Assembly (NCBI RefSeq): GCF_003002095.1
Contig: NZ_PVZC01000004.1
Location: 248,001 to 312,000, forward strand
Length of the DNA stretch: 64,000 bases
Source of the DNA: Allonocardiopsis opalescens
GTDB taxonomy: Bacteria > Actinomycetota > Actinomycetes > Streptosporangiales > Streptosporangiaceae
Reading direction: 5' to 3'
The position numbers were made by a program, and so were the translations under genes. How positions within the stretch are numbered: position 1 is the stretch's first letter; the number at the start of each line of letters is the position of its first letter. Shown piece after piece: positions 52,932 through 60,250 of the stretch. Below the pieces are notes generated by a model, which worked only from the letters and a program-made list of their open reading frames with translations, had not been told where the DNA came from and ran no database searches.

Positions 52932-53759
52932 TCAGCGGCGCACGTGCCGGCCGGCGGCGGCCAGCACCCGGCGGCCGGTCACCATCAGGATGGCGGCCAG
53001 CGCGACCAGCAGCACGGCCAGGCCCAGGCCCAGACCGGTGGCGGACGCCGACGCGGGGGTGACGTCGGCCACGGGGGCCATCGCCGCCGCCTCGGCGCCG
53101 GTGGTCGGCTGCGGGGCGGCCGCGGACGGGGACGCGGAGGCGTCCTCCTGCTCGTCGGCCGCGGCCTGCTCGGCCTCGCCGCCGTCGCCGCCCTCGCGGG
53201 CGGCCGCCTGCTGCGGCTCGTCCTGCTGCTCGCCGTCGTCCTGCTGCTCCTCGCCGCTGCTCGGCGGCTCGCCGACACCGGTCTCGGCGTCGTAGGTGAC
53301 GACCTCCTCGCAGCTGTCGCCGGGGTCGTTGAAGACGTGCGGCGCGCCCTCGGTGCCGGCGCCGTCGCCCCACTTGGTGATGTGGTAGGTCACGTCGATG
53401 TGGCCCATACCGCCGTTGTTCTCGACCACCAGCGACTCGTCGTTCCAGTCGCCGCCGGTCAGCTCGGCGAAGGTGCGGCCGTCGAGGTCGAGCAGGATGT
53501 CGCAGCCCTCGGAGGGGTCGCCGGGGCCGCGGTCGCCGATGAAGAACTCGGCGGTCTGGCCCTCGTACTCGACGTAGCCCTCGGTGCCCAGCGGCCAGCT
53601 GGGGCTGGCGGCCAGCCCCTCCTGCATGGGCTCGCCGGAGGCGGGGGCGCCGGTGTCGCCGTTGATGCCGGACCCGTCGTCCCAGAAGTAGGACGCGGTG
53701 ACGTCGCCGCTCTGGATCGGCTGCTCGTTGTCGGTGCTGGACATGGTGTGCTGAGTCAT
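52932..53759 (-). CDS. DPBB (RlpA/expansin-like) protein with stalk and C-terminal anchor
   Basis: The product is 275 residues long. Residues ~12-130 resemble a double-psi beta-barrel: VTASYFWDDGSGINGDTGAP, PSWPLGTEGYVEYEGQTAEF, FIGDRGPGDPSEGCDILLDL and the closing VTYHI strand. Residues ~150-225 form a low-complexity Glu/Gln/Ala stalk. A single membrane helix (ATGLGLGLAVLLVALAAILM) and basic tail (RRVLAAAGRHVRR) end the protein. No N-terminal signal peptide is visible from any candidate start (53759, 53786). Wall-binding or wall-loosening activity is inferred from the fold. Confidence 0.68.
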   Translation of the reverse strand: MTQHTMSSTDNEQPIQSGDVTASYFWDDGSGINGDTGAPASGEPMQEGLAASPSWPLGTEGYVEYEGQTAEFFIGDRGPGDPSEGCDILLDLDGRTFAELTGGDWNDESLVVENNGGMGHIDVTYHITKWGDGAGTEGAPHVFNDPGDSCEEVVTYDAETGVGEPPSSGEEQQDDGEQQDEPQQAAAREGGDGGEAEQAAADEQEDASASPSAAAPQPTTGAEAAAMAPVADVTPASASATGLGLGLAVLLVALAAILMVTGRRVLAAAGRHVRR

Positions 53760-54154
53760 GGAGAAGTAAACCCTCGTCGGGGACATGGGACGGCCGGCGG
53801 CGTGGCAGGCCCGCCTGAGGCAGGCGTGGGGATGTGAGGACGTGCGTCGCAGATCGCGAATCACACTGGGGGGCCACGGGCAGGGCGCGGTACCTGTCGC
53901 ACCGCACGGGCTCGCCGGCTTGGTTCCGACCTGGTCAAGCCAAGGTCACGAACCGATCTCGTTGGACTCTAAACCATCGATCCGGCAAAAGGGAAACGCC
54001 TCGAAAGTAAAGTCACGAATCGTGCTTCTTCGCTACGAAGAGTGACAAAGGTGAGGTGGGAGGGGGTGAGCGCCGGATCGCCGCAGCCGCAGGGGATGGC
54101 GCCGCCGCGGGGGCCGCACCGGCGTCCCGGCGGCCGGTGAGCGGATGACCGGCA
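53760..54154. other. Intergenic region upstream of DPBB gene
   Basis: An AT-richer block at ~53940-54040 holds small palindromes: CACGAATCGTG (54014-54024) and CTTCG-CTA-CGAAG (54028-54040). It probably contains the DPBB promoter. No gene was identified; a small plus-strand frame (53785-54045) has no support. Confidence 0.45.
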
Positions 54155-55165
54155 TCACTCCACGTTGTGGCGTACGTCACCCGCGATCGCGGGTGCGGAG
54201 GGGTCCGGCCGCTCCCGGTAGAGGCGGGTGACCACGTCCTCGATGTCGGGCTCGCGCAGCGTGAGGTCGGCGATCTCGTGGTCATGCGACACCCGCGCGA
54301 TCACCGCGGCCGGGTTCCCCGCCAGCTCCAGCCACTGCCGCGGCCCGTCGGTGCGGATGACCCGGGCCCCCGGCACGTCGATCGGCGGGGCGGGCGCGGC
54401 CAGGTCGACCACCAGGGTGCGCGGCACCGGGGCGAGCGCGCGCAGCCCGGCGAGGTCGCCGTCGAAGGCCACCCGGCCGTGGTCGATCACCATCACCCGG
54501 CGGCACAGCCGCTCCACATCGCCGAGGTCGTGGGTGGTCAGCAGGATGGTGGTGCCGCGCTCGGCGTTCATCCGCCGCAGGAAGTCGCGCACCGCCGCCT
54601 TGCTCACCACGTCGAGCCCGATCGTCGGCTCGTCCAGCACCAGCAGACTCGGGTCGTGCAGCAGCGCCGCGGTGAGGTCGCCGCGCATCCGCTGCCCGAG
54701 GCTGAGCTGGCGCACCGGGGTGGCCAGGAAGGGCGCCAGCTCCAGCAGCTCCACCAGTTCCTCGAGCCGGGCGCGGTGCTCGGCCGCCGGGACCCGGTAC
54801 ATCCGCCGCAGCAGCGCGAAGCTGTCGCGCAGCGGCAGGTCCCACCACAGGGTGGTGCGCTGGCCGAAGACCACCCCGATCCGGTACGCCAGTTCGGTGC
54901 GCTGCCGCGCCGGCTCCAGGCCCGCCACCCGCAGCCGGCCCGCGGTGGGCGTCAGGATGCCCACGAGCATCTTCAGCGTGGTCGACTTGCCCGCGCCGTT
55001 GGGGCCCAGGTAGCCCACGGTCTCGCCGGGCCGCACCGTGAAGCTGACCTCGGACACGGCGGGCACCCGGGTGGCGGCGCGGCGCAGCCCGCGGGTGCGG
55101 CGGCGCAGCACGAACTCCTTGCCGACGCCCTCGGCGTCGATGACGGGCGCGGACGGGGCGGTCAT
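54155..55165 (-). CDS. ABC-2 transporter ATP-binding protein
   Basis: The protein is 336 residues long. Walker A is GPNGAGKSTT, the signature is LSLGQRMRGDL (the LSGGQ position reads LSLGQ), and Walker B is LLVLDEPTIGLD followed by the TTHD H-loop. The C-terminal ~100 residues are an extra domain as in DrrA/NatA-type exporters. It lies 4 bp downstream of the second permease gene; three genes form the exporter operon. Confidence 0.95.
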   Translation of the reverse strand: MTAPSAPVIDAEGVGKEFVLRRRTRGLRRAATRVPAVSEVSFTVRPGETVGYLGPNGAGKSTTLKMLVGILTPTAGRLRVAGLEPARQRTELAYRIGVVFGQRTTLWWDLPLRDSFALLRRMYRVPAAEHRARLEELVELLELAPFLATPVRQLSLGQRMRGDLTAALLHDPSLLVLDEPTIGLDVVSKAAVRDFLRRMNAERGTTILLTTHDLGDVERLCRRVMVIDHGRVAFDGDLAGLRALAPVPRTLVVDLAAPAPPIDVPGARVIRTDGPRQWLELAGNPAAVIARVSHDHEIADLTLREPDIEDVVTRLYRERPDPSAPAIAGDVRHNVE

Positions 55166-55169
55166 GCGA

Positions 55170-55970
55170 TCAACTCCCGGTGGAGGCGTAGCGGCGCATC
55201 CCGGTCCGCCAGACCAGGGCCGCGCAGGCGAGCAGCGCGACGGCCACGGCGGGCGCGGCGAAGCGCACCCACTCGGGCAGCCCGAGGGGATCGGGGCGGT
55301 CCAGGATGAACAGGGCCGGCTGCCAGTTGACGAAGGCGAGCGGCACCACGAAGGTGACCACCCGCATCACGTCCTGGCCGTAGATGGACAGCGGGTACTC
55401 GGTGAGCGCGCTGCCGCCGTAGGTGACGGAGTTCGCGGCCTCGCGCGCCTCGGTGACGTAGAACTGGAGGCTCGCGCCCAGGATCCAGATCGCGGTGCAG
55501 ATGGCGGCCCCGCACAGCACCGTCGCCGGCACCATCGCGATCCGGGCCGGCGTCCAGTCGGTGTCGAGCCGCGGCAGGGCGTAGCACAGCGTGATCGCGG
55601 CCGGCACCACCTTGCCGAGGCGGCGCGGCGAGAAGCGGTCGACGGCGATCTGCACCAGGACGCTCACCGGGCGCACCAGCATGGTGTCCAGGGTGCCGGT
55701 GCGGATGTGGGTGCCCAGCTGCTCCACCGAGCCGAAGGCGAAGTCGGCCAGCCCGAAGGCGAGCCCGGACAGCGCGTACAGGAACAGCACGTCGCCGAGA
55801 TCGAAGCCCGACAGCACCCGGGCGTGCCCGAAGACGAACACGATCGCCAGCACACTGGACATCGCCGCGCCCACCTGCGACAGCGTCAGCAGGGCGAGCG
55901 AGAGCGGGTACTGCGCGGCCGAACGGAACCAGGCGGCCGCCAGCCGCAGGTAGGCGCCTGCCTCAGCCAC
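55170..55970 (-). CDS. ABC-2 family permease (second subunit)
   Basis: The 266-residue protein has six hydrophobic segments and the ABC2_membrane_6-type stretches FALGLADFAFGSVEQLG-like (LAFGLADFAFGSVEQLGTHI), RTGTLDTMLVRPVSVLVQIA and GGSALTEYPLSIYGQDVMR. GTG 55970 overlaps the upstream permease gene by 8 bp. It forms a heterodimer with that subunit. Substrate unknown. Confidence 0.9.
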   Translation of the reverse strand: MAEAGAYLRLAAAWFRSAAQYPLSLALLTLSQVGAAMSSVLAIVFVFGHARVLSGFDLGDVLFLYALSGLAFGLADFAFGSVEQLGTHIRTGTLDTMLVRPVSVLVQIAVDRFSPRRLGKVVPAAITLCYALPRLDTDWTPARIAMVPATVLCGAAICTAIWILGASLQFYVTEAREAANSVTYGGSALTEYPLSIYGQDVMRVVTFVVPLAFVNWQPALFILDRPDPLGLPEWVRFAAPAVAVALLACAALVWRTGMRRYASTGS

Positions 55971-56757
55971 CCTGCACCACCACCCGGCGCACCGCGGTGG
56001 CGGTGAGGGCGCGGCCGGCCAGCAGCAGCGCGGCCGCCCAGGCCGCCTGGAAGCCCAGCGCGGCGGCCAGCCCCGCCCCGGTGTGGTCGCCGAGGAAGAC
56101 CTCGGCGGGCACCTGCACCATGGCCGACCACGGCAGTGCGCGCAGCACCGCGCCCAGCGGCTCGGGGAAGAGCGCCAGCGGCAGGAACATGCCGGAGAAG
56201 AAGGGGCCGACCAGCCAGGCCACCGCCTGCACCCCTCGGTCGTCGACCACCCAGAAGGCGCTCAGCGCGTACAGGTAGCGCAGCCCGAAGCCGACCAGCG
56301 CGGCCAGCAGGGTCGCGGCGGCGAAGGCCAGCCACTGCGCCGGGCCGTCCGGGAGGGTGAGGGTGAACAGCAGCGCGCCGACCGCGAAGGTCGGCACCCC
56401 GCGGAACACCGCGCCGAAGGCCGCCCGGCCCAGGTCCTGGGCCAGCCACCAGGCCGGCAGGGCGACCGGGCGGATCAGGTCGATGGCGACGTCGCCGGTG
56501 CGGATGCGCTCGCCGATCTCCAGCGAGGGGCCGAAGGGCGCCACCACGCCGATCAGCGCCTGGGCGACGAAGACGAAGGCGACCGCGTCGGCGGCGTCCC
56601 AGCCGGCCAGGCCGGGCCGGGCCTCCCAGACCGCGATCAGCACGAAGGCGCTGACGCAGCCGAAGACGCTGTTGGTGAGGATCCCGGCGGCGGTCGCCGC
56701 GCGGTAGGTGGCATAGCGGCGCAGGCCATGCCAGAAGACAGACGTGTAGACACCCAC
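55963..56757 (-). CDS. ABC-2 family permease (first subunit)
   Basis: A 264-residue protein with six hydrophobic segments. ERIRTGDVAIDLIRPVALPA parallels the RTGTLDTMLVRP motif of its partner. GTG 56757 has GGAG eight bases upstream; the frame is open further upstream without homologous-looking sequence. Divergent from a TetR gene, with a palindrome between at 56899-56917. Confidence 0.88.
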   Translation of the reverse strand: MGVYTSVFWHGLRRYATYRAATAAGILTNSVFGCVSAFVLIAVWEARPGLAGWDAADAVAFVFVAQALIGVVAPFGPSLEIGERIRTGDVAIDLIRPVALPAWWLAQDLGRAAFGAVFRGVPTFAVGALLFTLTLPDGPAQWLAFAAATLLAALVGFGLRYLYALSAFWVVDDRGVQAVAWLVGPFFSGMFLPLALFPEPLGAVLRALPWSAMVQVPAEVFLGDHTGAGLAAALGFQAAWAAALLLAGRALTATAVRRVVVQGG

Positions 56758-56898
56758 CGTGCCACTCCAGGGCTGCTTGACGAAGCGGGAGAGGTTCGTG
56801 GCACGGCCCTGGGAAGGTCCGGATCGCCTGAGGCGCGGTCGCGTGGGACGACCGGCGGCGAACGAATATAGCAGCGGGAGGCGGTGCCCACCAAGCGA

Positions 56899-56917
56899 AT
56901 CGGAGTGATCACCCGAT
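56899..56917. promoter_or_regulatory. Operator between ABC exporter and TetR gene
   Basis: ATCGG and CCGAT flank the perfect core GTGATCAC, with one unpaired A on the left (13 of 14 symmetric positions if that A is bulged). Its place between divergent starts suggests the TetR site. Confidence 0.55.
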
Positions 56918-56980
56918 CGACGGCGTCCGCCGCGCGGCTGCCGTACGCTGTGGTCGCCGGGGGCGGGAGGTGCGGGCAAG

Positions 56981-57619
56981 ATGGGGGTGGCCGACGGGGG
57001 TTCCCTGACGTCGCGGGGCATGGCCAGCCGGCAGCGGCTGATCGAGGCGGCCAGGGCCGAGCTGATCGCCACCTCGGGCAGCATCGAGGTGGCCGCGGTC
57101 GCCCGCCGCGCCGGAGTGTCGGTGGGCCTGCTCTACCGCTACTTCGACGCCAAGGCCGGGCTGGTCTCCGCCGTCGTGCACGCCTTCTACGACGCCTACG
57201 ACACCTCCGTGCTCACGGCGCGCATCGCCCCCGGCGTGCACTGGATGGAGCGCGAGCGCGAGCGGCTGCGCCGCGAGATCGACTTCCTCTTCGACGACCC
57301 CCTCGCCGCGATCGTGGTGGCCCGCCGCCTCAGCGAGCCGGCCGCCGCCCAGGTTGACACCGACCGGATGGCCCGCCAGATCGGGATCGTCGCCCGCGGC
57401 ATCGCCCGGGGCCAGCGCGACGGCGAGCTGGACGCCTCCACCGACCCCCGCCTGGTCGCCGCCGCCTTCGTAGGCGCCTTCCGCGAACTGATGGCCGAGG
57501 CGCTGCGCCGCGAGGACCCGCCGCCCCGCGAGCGGCTGCTGGAGACGGCCTGCGCGGTGGGGCGCAGCATCGTGCCGGTCACCGGGCCGCAGCACGTCGG
57601 GAGGACGCCTTATGGATGA
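56981..57619 (+). CDS. TetR family regulator
   Basis: The protein is 212 residues long. The N-terminal HTH is RQRLIEAARAELIATSGSIE, VAAVARRAGVSVGLLYRYFD and AKAGLVSAVV; the rest is a helical ligand domain ending in RELMAEALRRED. ATG 56981 follows GGGAGG. It overlaps the lipoprotein gene by 8 bp and is divergent from the ABC exporter, so it likely represses both units. Confidence 0.92.
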   Translation: MGVADGGSLTSRGMASRQRLIEAARAELIATSGSIEVAAVARRAGVSVGLLYRYFDAKAGLVSAVVHAFYDAYDTSVLTARIAPGVHWMERERERLRREIDFLFDDPLAAIVVARRLSEPAAAQVDTDRMARQIGIVARGIARGQRDGELDASTDPRLVAAAFVGAFRELMAEALRREDPPPRERLLETACAVGRSIVPVTGPQHVGRTPYG

Positions 57620-58151
57620 GGTGCGGACGCTCTCGCGGCGGAAGCCGACCGGGCGGACGGCGGGTATGCGGTCGGCCGCCGCCGCGCTGCTGCTGGCCGC
57701 GGCGTGCTCGGCCGATCCCGCGCGGTTCCCGGCCGAACCCCTGGACCCGCGCGGGGCCGGGGCCTGCGCCCTGCTGGACGGCGCGGCGCTGGCGGAGCTG
57801 GAGCTGCCCGCGCGGGGCGAGGCCGGTACCGACGGCGGCGGCGACAGCTGCGTGTGGACGGGGGACGACCGCCGGCTGTGGGTGGTGCTGTACACCGGCC
57901 CTGAGGCCTACGGCGACTTCCTTGCGGAGGCCGAGCGCTTCGGCTTCCGGCTCGAGGAGTTCGCCGGCCTGCCCTCCTACGAGAGGGCGAGCACCGGCCC
58001 CCCTGCGTTCGCCGTCGCGCTCGCCTCCGACGCGCGCATGACGGTGGCCGCGGAGGCCGATCCCTCCGCCGGGGCCGGGCGGGCCGCCGCCCTGCGCGAC
58101 GAGGCGGCGGAGCGCATCATCGCCGGCCTGCGGGGCGGACCGGAGTCCTGA
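57612..58151 (+). CDS. Lipoprotein (DUF3558-like)
   Basis: The product is 179 residues long. A long n-region (MDEVRTLSRRKPTGRTAG) leads to a hydrophobic core and lipobox LAAAC (Cys32). The mature part, with GACALLDGAALAELELPARG, DSCVWTGDDRRLWVVLYTG and a conserved Cys pair, resembles the DUF3558/LppN-type actinobacterial lipoproteins. ATG 57612 follows GGGAGG at 7-bp spacing; ATG 57666 lacks a ribosome site. Its coupling to the TetR gene suggests a link with the exporter. Confidence 0.8.
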   Translation: MDEVRTLSRRKPTGRTAGMRSAAAALLLAAACSADPARFPAEPLDPRGAGACALLDGAALAELELPARGEAGTDGGGDSCVWTGDDRRLWVVLYTGPEAYGDFLAEAERFGFRLEEFAGLPSYERASTGPPAFAVALASDARMTVAAEADPSAGAGRAAALRDEAAERIIAGLRGGPES

Positions 58152-58847
58152 TCAGCCCTCGGCGTCCTCGGCGGTGAGGGTGCGGGTGAGCAGCTCGTCC
58201 AGGAAGCAGGCGGTGATGCGGGCGGCGGCCTCGGGGTCGCGGGCCCGCACGGCGTCGACCAGGCCCTGGTGGTCGAGCCGGTCGGACTCGTCCAGGCGCT
58301 CGCCGATGGAGCTGAGGATGCTGTCGCGCAGCGCGCTGCCGAAGTGGTCGTAGAGCTCGCTGAGCAGCCCGTTGTGGGCGGCGGCCACCACGCCGCGGTG
58401 CACGGCGACATCGGCGTCCACGAAGGCGGGGATGGCGCCCGCGCTCAGCGCCTCGGTGCGGCGGCGCATGGCGTCGTCGAGCCGGCGCAGGTCGTCGTCG
58501 GTGCGGCGGCGGGCCGCCAGCCGGGCCGCCTCCAGCTCCAGGGCGCGGCGCACCTCCAGCGCCTCGCGCATGCGCGCCCGGGCCACCCGGCGGCGCAGCG
58601 CGCCCTCCAGCTCGCTGGTGGCGCGCACGAAGGTGCCCGAGCCCTGCCGGATCTCCAGCAGGCCGGCATGGGCCAGCGCGCGGACGGCCTCGCGCACGGT
58701 GTTGCGGCCCACGCCCAGCTGGGCGGCGAGTTCGGGCTCGGTCGGGATCCGGTCGCCGACGGCCCACTCGCCCCGGGCGATCTGCTCGCGCAGCTGGGCG
58801 ATCACCTGCTCGACCAGTCCGGTCCGCTGTGCGGACTCTAGCGGCAC
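58152..58847 (-). CDS. GntR family regulator, FadR/FCD subfamily
   Basis: This 231-residue protein has an N-terminal winged helix (LVEQVIAQLREQIARGEWAV, IPTEPELAAQLGVGRNTVRE, LLEIRQGSGTFVRA) and an all-helical FCD domain with the metal ligands in DADVAVHRGVVAAAHN (D, H) and DHQGLVDAV (H). GTG 58847 starts it. It is divergent from the MFS gene, its probable target, with a palindrome in between. Confidence 0.93.
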   Translation of the reverse strand: MPLESAQRTGLVEQVIAQLREQIARGEWAVGDRIPTEPELAAQLGVGRNTVREAVRALAHAGLLEIRQGSGTFVRATSELEGALRRRVARARMREALEVRRALELEAARLAARRRTDDDLRRLDDAMRRRTEALSAGAIPAFVDADVAVHRGVVAAAHNGLLSELYDHFGSALRDSILSSIGERLDESDRLDHQGLVDAVRARDPEAAARITACFLDELLTRTLTAEDAEG

Positions 58848-58920
58848 GCTGGGCCTCCGTGGTTCGGTGGTGCGGATGCGCCGGAGCGGCCCCGCCCGGC
58901 CGGCGCGCCGCCCGTGCGGC

Positions 58921-58936
58921 GGTAGTTGAAATTACC
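58921..58936. promoter_or_regulatory. GntR operator candidate
   Basis: GGTAGTTGAAATTACC is an imperfect palindrome (7-bp arms, one mismatch) between the divergent GntR and MFS genes. Confidence 0.5.
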
Positions 58937-58984
58937 TCGAACACGCTGTGGTTGACTCTGATCGAGCCTACATCCCGTCATCCG

Positions 58985-60226
58985 ATGATTCCTGGTGCCG
59001 TTATGCCCACTCCCGCGTCCGCGCCGATCAGCGGCGTGTCGGCCGCTCCGGCGCGCCGCCCCTGGCTGATCGCCGCCGCACTGGCCGCCGCCGTCGGCCT
59101 GGCCGCGCTGAACATGCGCACCGCCATCTCCAGCGTCGGCGCGGTCCTGCCCGAGGTCCAGTCCGGACTCGGCATGTCCGGCTCGCTCGCCGGGCTGCTC
59201 ACCTCCCTCCCGCTGGCCACCTACGCGCTGTTCGGCGCCGCCACCCCGTGGCTGGCCCGCCGGACCGGCGAGCACACCTTGATGCTGGCCGCGCTGGCCG
59301 CCCTCGCGCTGGGCCTGTGGGGCCGCGCCGCCGCCTCCGGCCCCTGGGGCTTCCTGGCGATGTCGGCGGTGACGCTGATGGGCGGCGCCGTCGCCAATGT
59401 CGCGCTGCCCGGCCTGATCAAGCGGCACTTCCCCGACCGCATCGGCGCGATGACCGCCCTGTACACCACCGCGATGGCGGTGGGCACGGTCGTCCCGGCC
59501 GCCGCCACCGTGCCGCTCGCGCTGGAGGCGGGCTGGCGCTTCGCCCTGGGCGTGTGGGCGCTGCCCGCGGTGGTCGGGGCACTGCCCTGGCTGGCGCTGC
59601 TGCGCCGCCAGCCGCGCGGCGGCGGATCGGCCGGGCTCGGGCTGCGCGCCCTGGCGCGCAGCCGGCTGGCCTGGCTGGCGGCGGTCTTCTTCGGCTGCCA
59701 GGCGATGCTCGCCTTCATCATGTTCGGCTGGTACGCGCGGCTGCTGCGCGACGCCGGGCTGGACGCGCCCGCGGCCGGTGTGCAGCTGGCGCTGCTCGCC
59801 GGGCTCGGCGTGCCGCTCGCGCTGGTGCTGCCCGGGCTGGCCGCCCGGATGCGCACCCAGCGGCCGCTGCTGGCCGTGCTGGCCGGCTGCTACCTGGCGG
59901 GCTTCCTCGGGCTGCTGGCCGCGCCGGTCGCCGGCGTGTGGGCCTGGACGGTGCTCATCGGCACCGGCCTGGGCACCTTCACCGTGGCGCTGACCCTGTT
60001 CGCGCTGCGCGCCCGCACCCCGGAGGGCACCGCCGCCCTGTCGGCCTTCGCGCAGAGCACCGGCTACCTCATCGCCACCGTCGGCCCGCTGCTGGTCGGC
60101 CTGCTGCACGACCACGCCGGCGGCGCCGCCCCGGTGGTGCTGATGATCGCCGTCACCTGCGTGCTGGTCGCCGCGGGCTGGGCCGTGGCGCGCCCGCGCT
60201 TCCTGGAGGACGAGCTGGCGGCCTGA
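58985..60226 (+). CDS. MFS transporter, CynX/NimT type
   Basis: A 413-residue protein with 12 hydrophobic segments. The CynX/NimT-family N-terminus is LAALNMRTAISSVGAVLPEV with LGMSGSLAGLLTSLPLATYA, and GAATPWLARRTGEH is the cytoplasmic loop. Transport of small anions or drugs is known for the family. The start is ATG 58985 or 59003; neither has a ribosome site, so a leaderless message is possible. Divergent from the GntR regulator. Confidence 0.9.
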   Translation: MIPGAVMPTPASAPISGVSAAPARRPWLIAAALAAAVGLAALNMRTAISSVGAVLPEVQSGLGMSGSLAGLLTSLPLATYALFGAATPWLARRTGEHTLMLAALAALALGLWGRAAASGPWGFLAMSAVTLMGGAVANVALPGLIKRHFPDRIGAMTALYTTAMAVGTVVPAAATVPLALEAGWRFALGVWALPAVVGALPWLALLRRQPRGGGSAGLGLRALARSRLAWLAAVFFGCQAMLAFIMFGWYARLLRDAGLDAPAAGVQLALLAGLGVPLALVLPGLAARMRTQRPLLAVLAGCYLAGFLGLLAAPVAGVWAWTVLIGTGLGTFTVALTLFALRARTPEGTAALSAFAQSTGYLIATVGPLLVGLLHDHAGGAAPVVLMIAVTCVLVAAGWAVARPRFLEDELAA

Positions 60227-60250
60227 GCGACGGGGGCGGGCGCCGCTCAG
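60223..60250. terminator. Stop-codon hairpin between MFS and hydrolase genes
   Basis: CTGAGCG (60223-60229) and CGCTCAG (60244-60250) form a 7-bp stem around a 14-nt loop, with both stop codons in the arms. No T-tract. Confidence 0.45.

Noticed and set aside
53785-54045. 86-codon plus-strand frame upstream of the ABC genes
   Set aside because: It has no ribosome site or recognisable domain and lies over the likely DPBB promoter.
53760-54154. A ydaO-type (c-di-AMP) riboswitch leading the DPBB gene, as known for actinobacterial wall hydrolases
   Set aside because: I could not find the conserved paired elements in the minus-strand leader; only short hairpins are visible.
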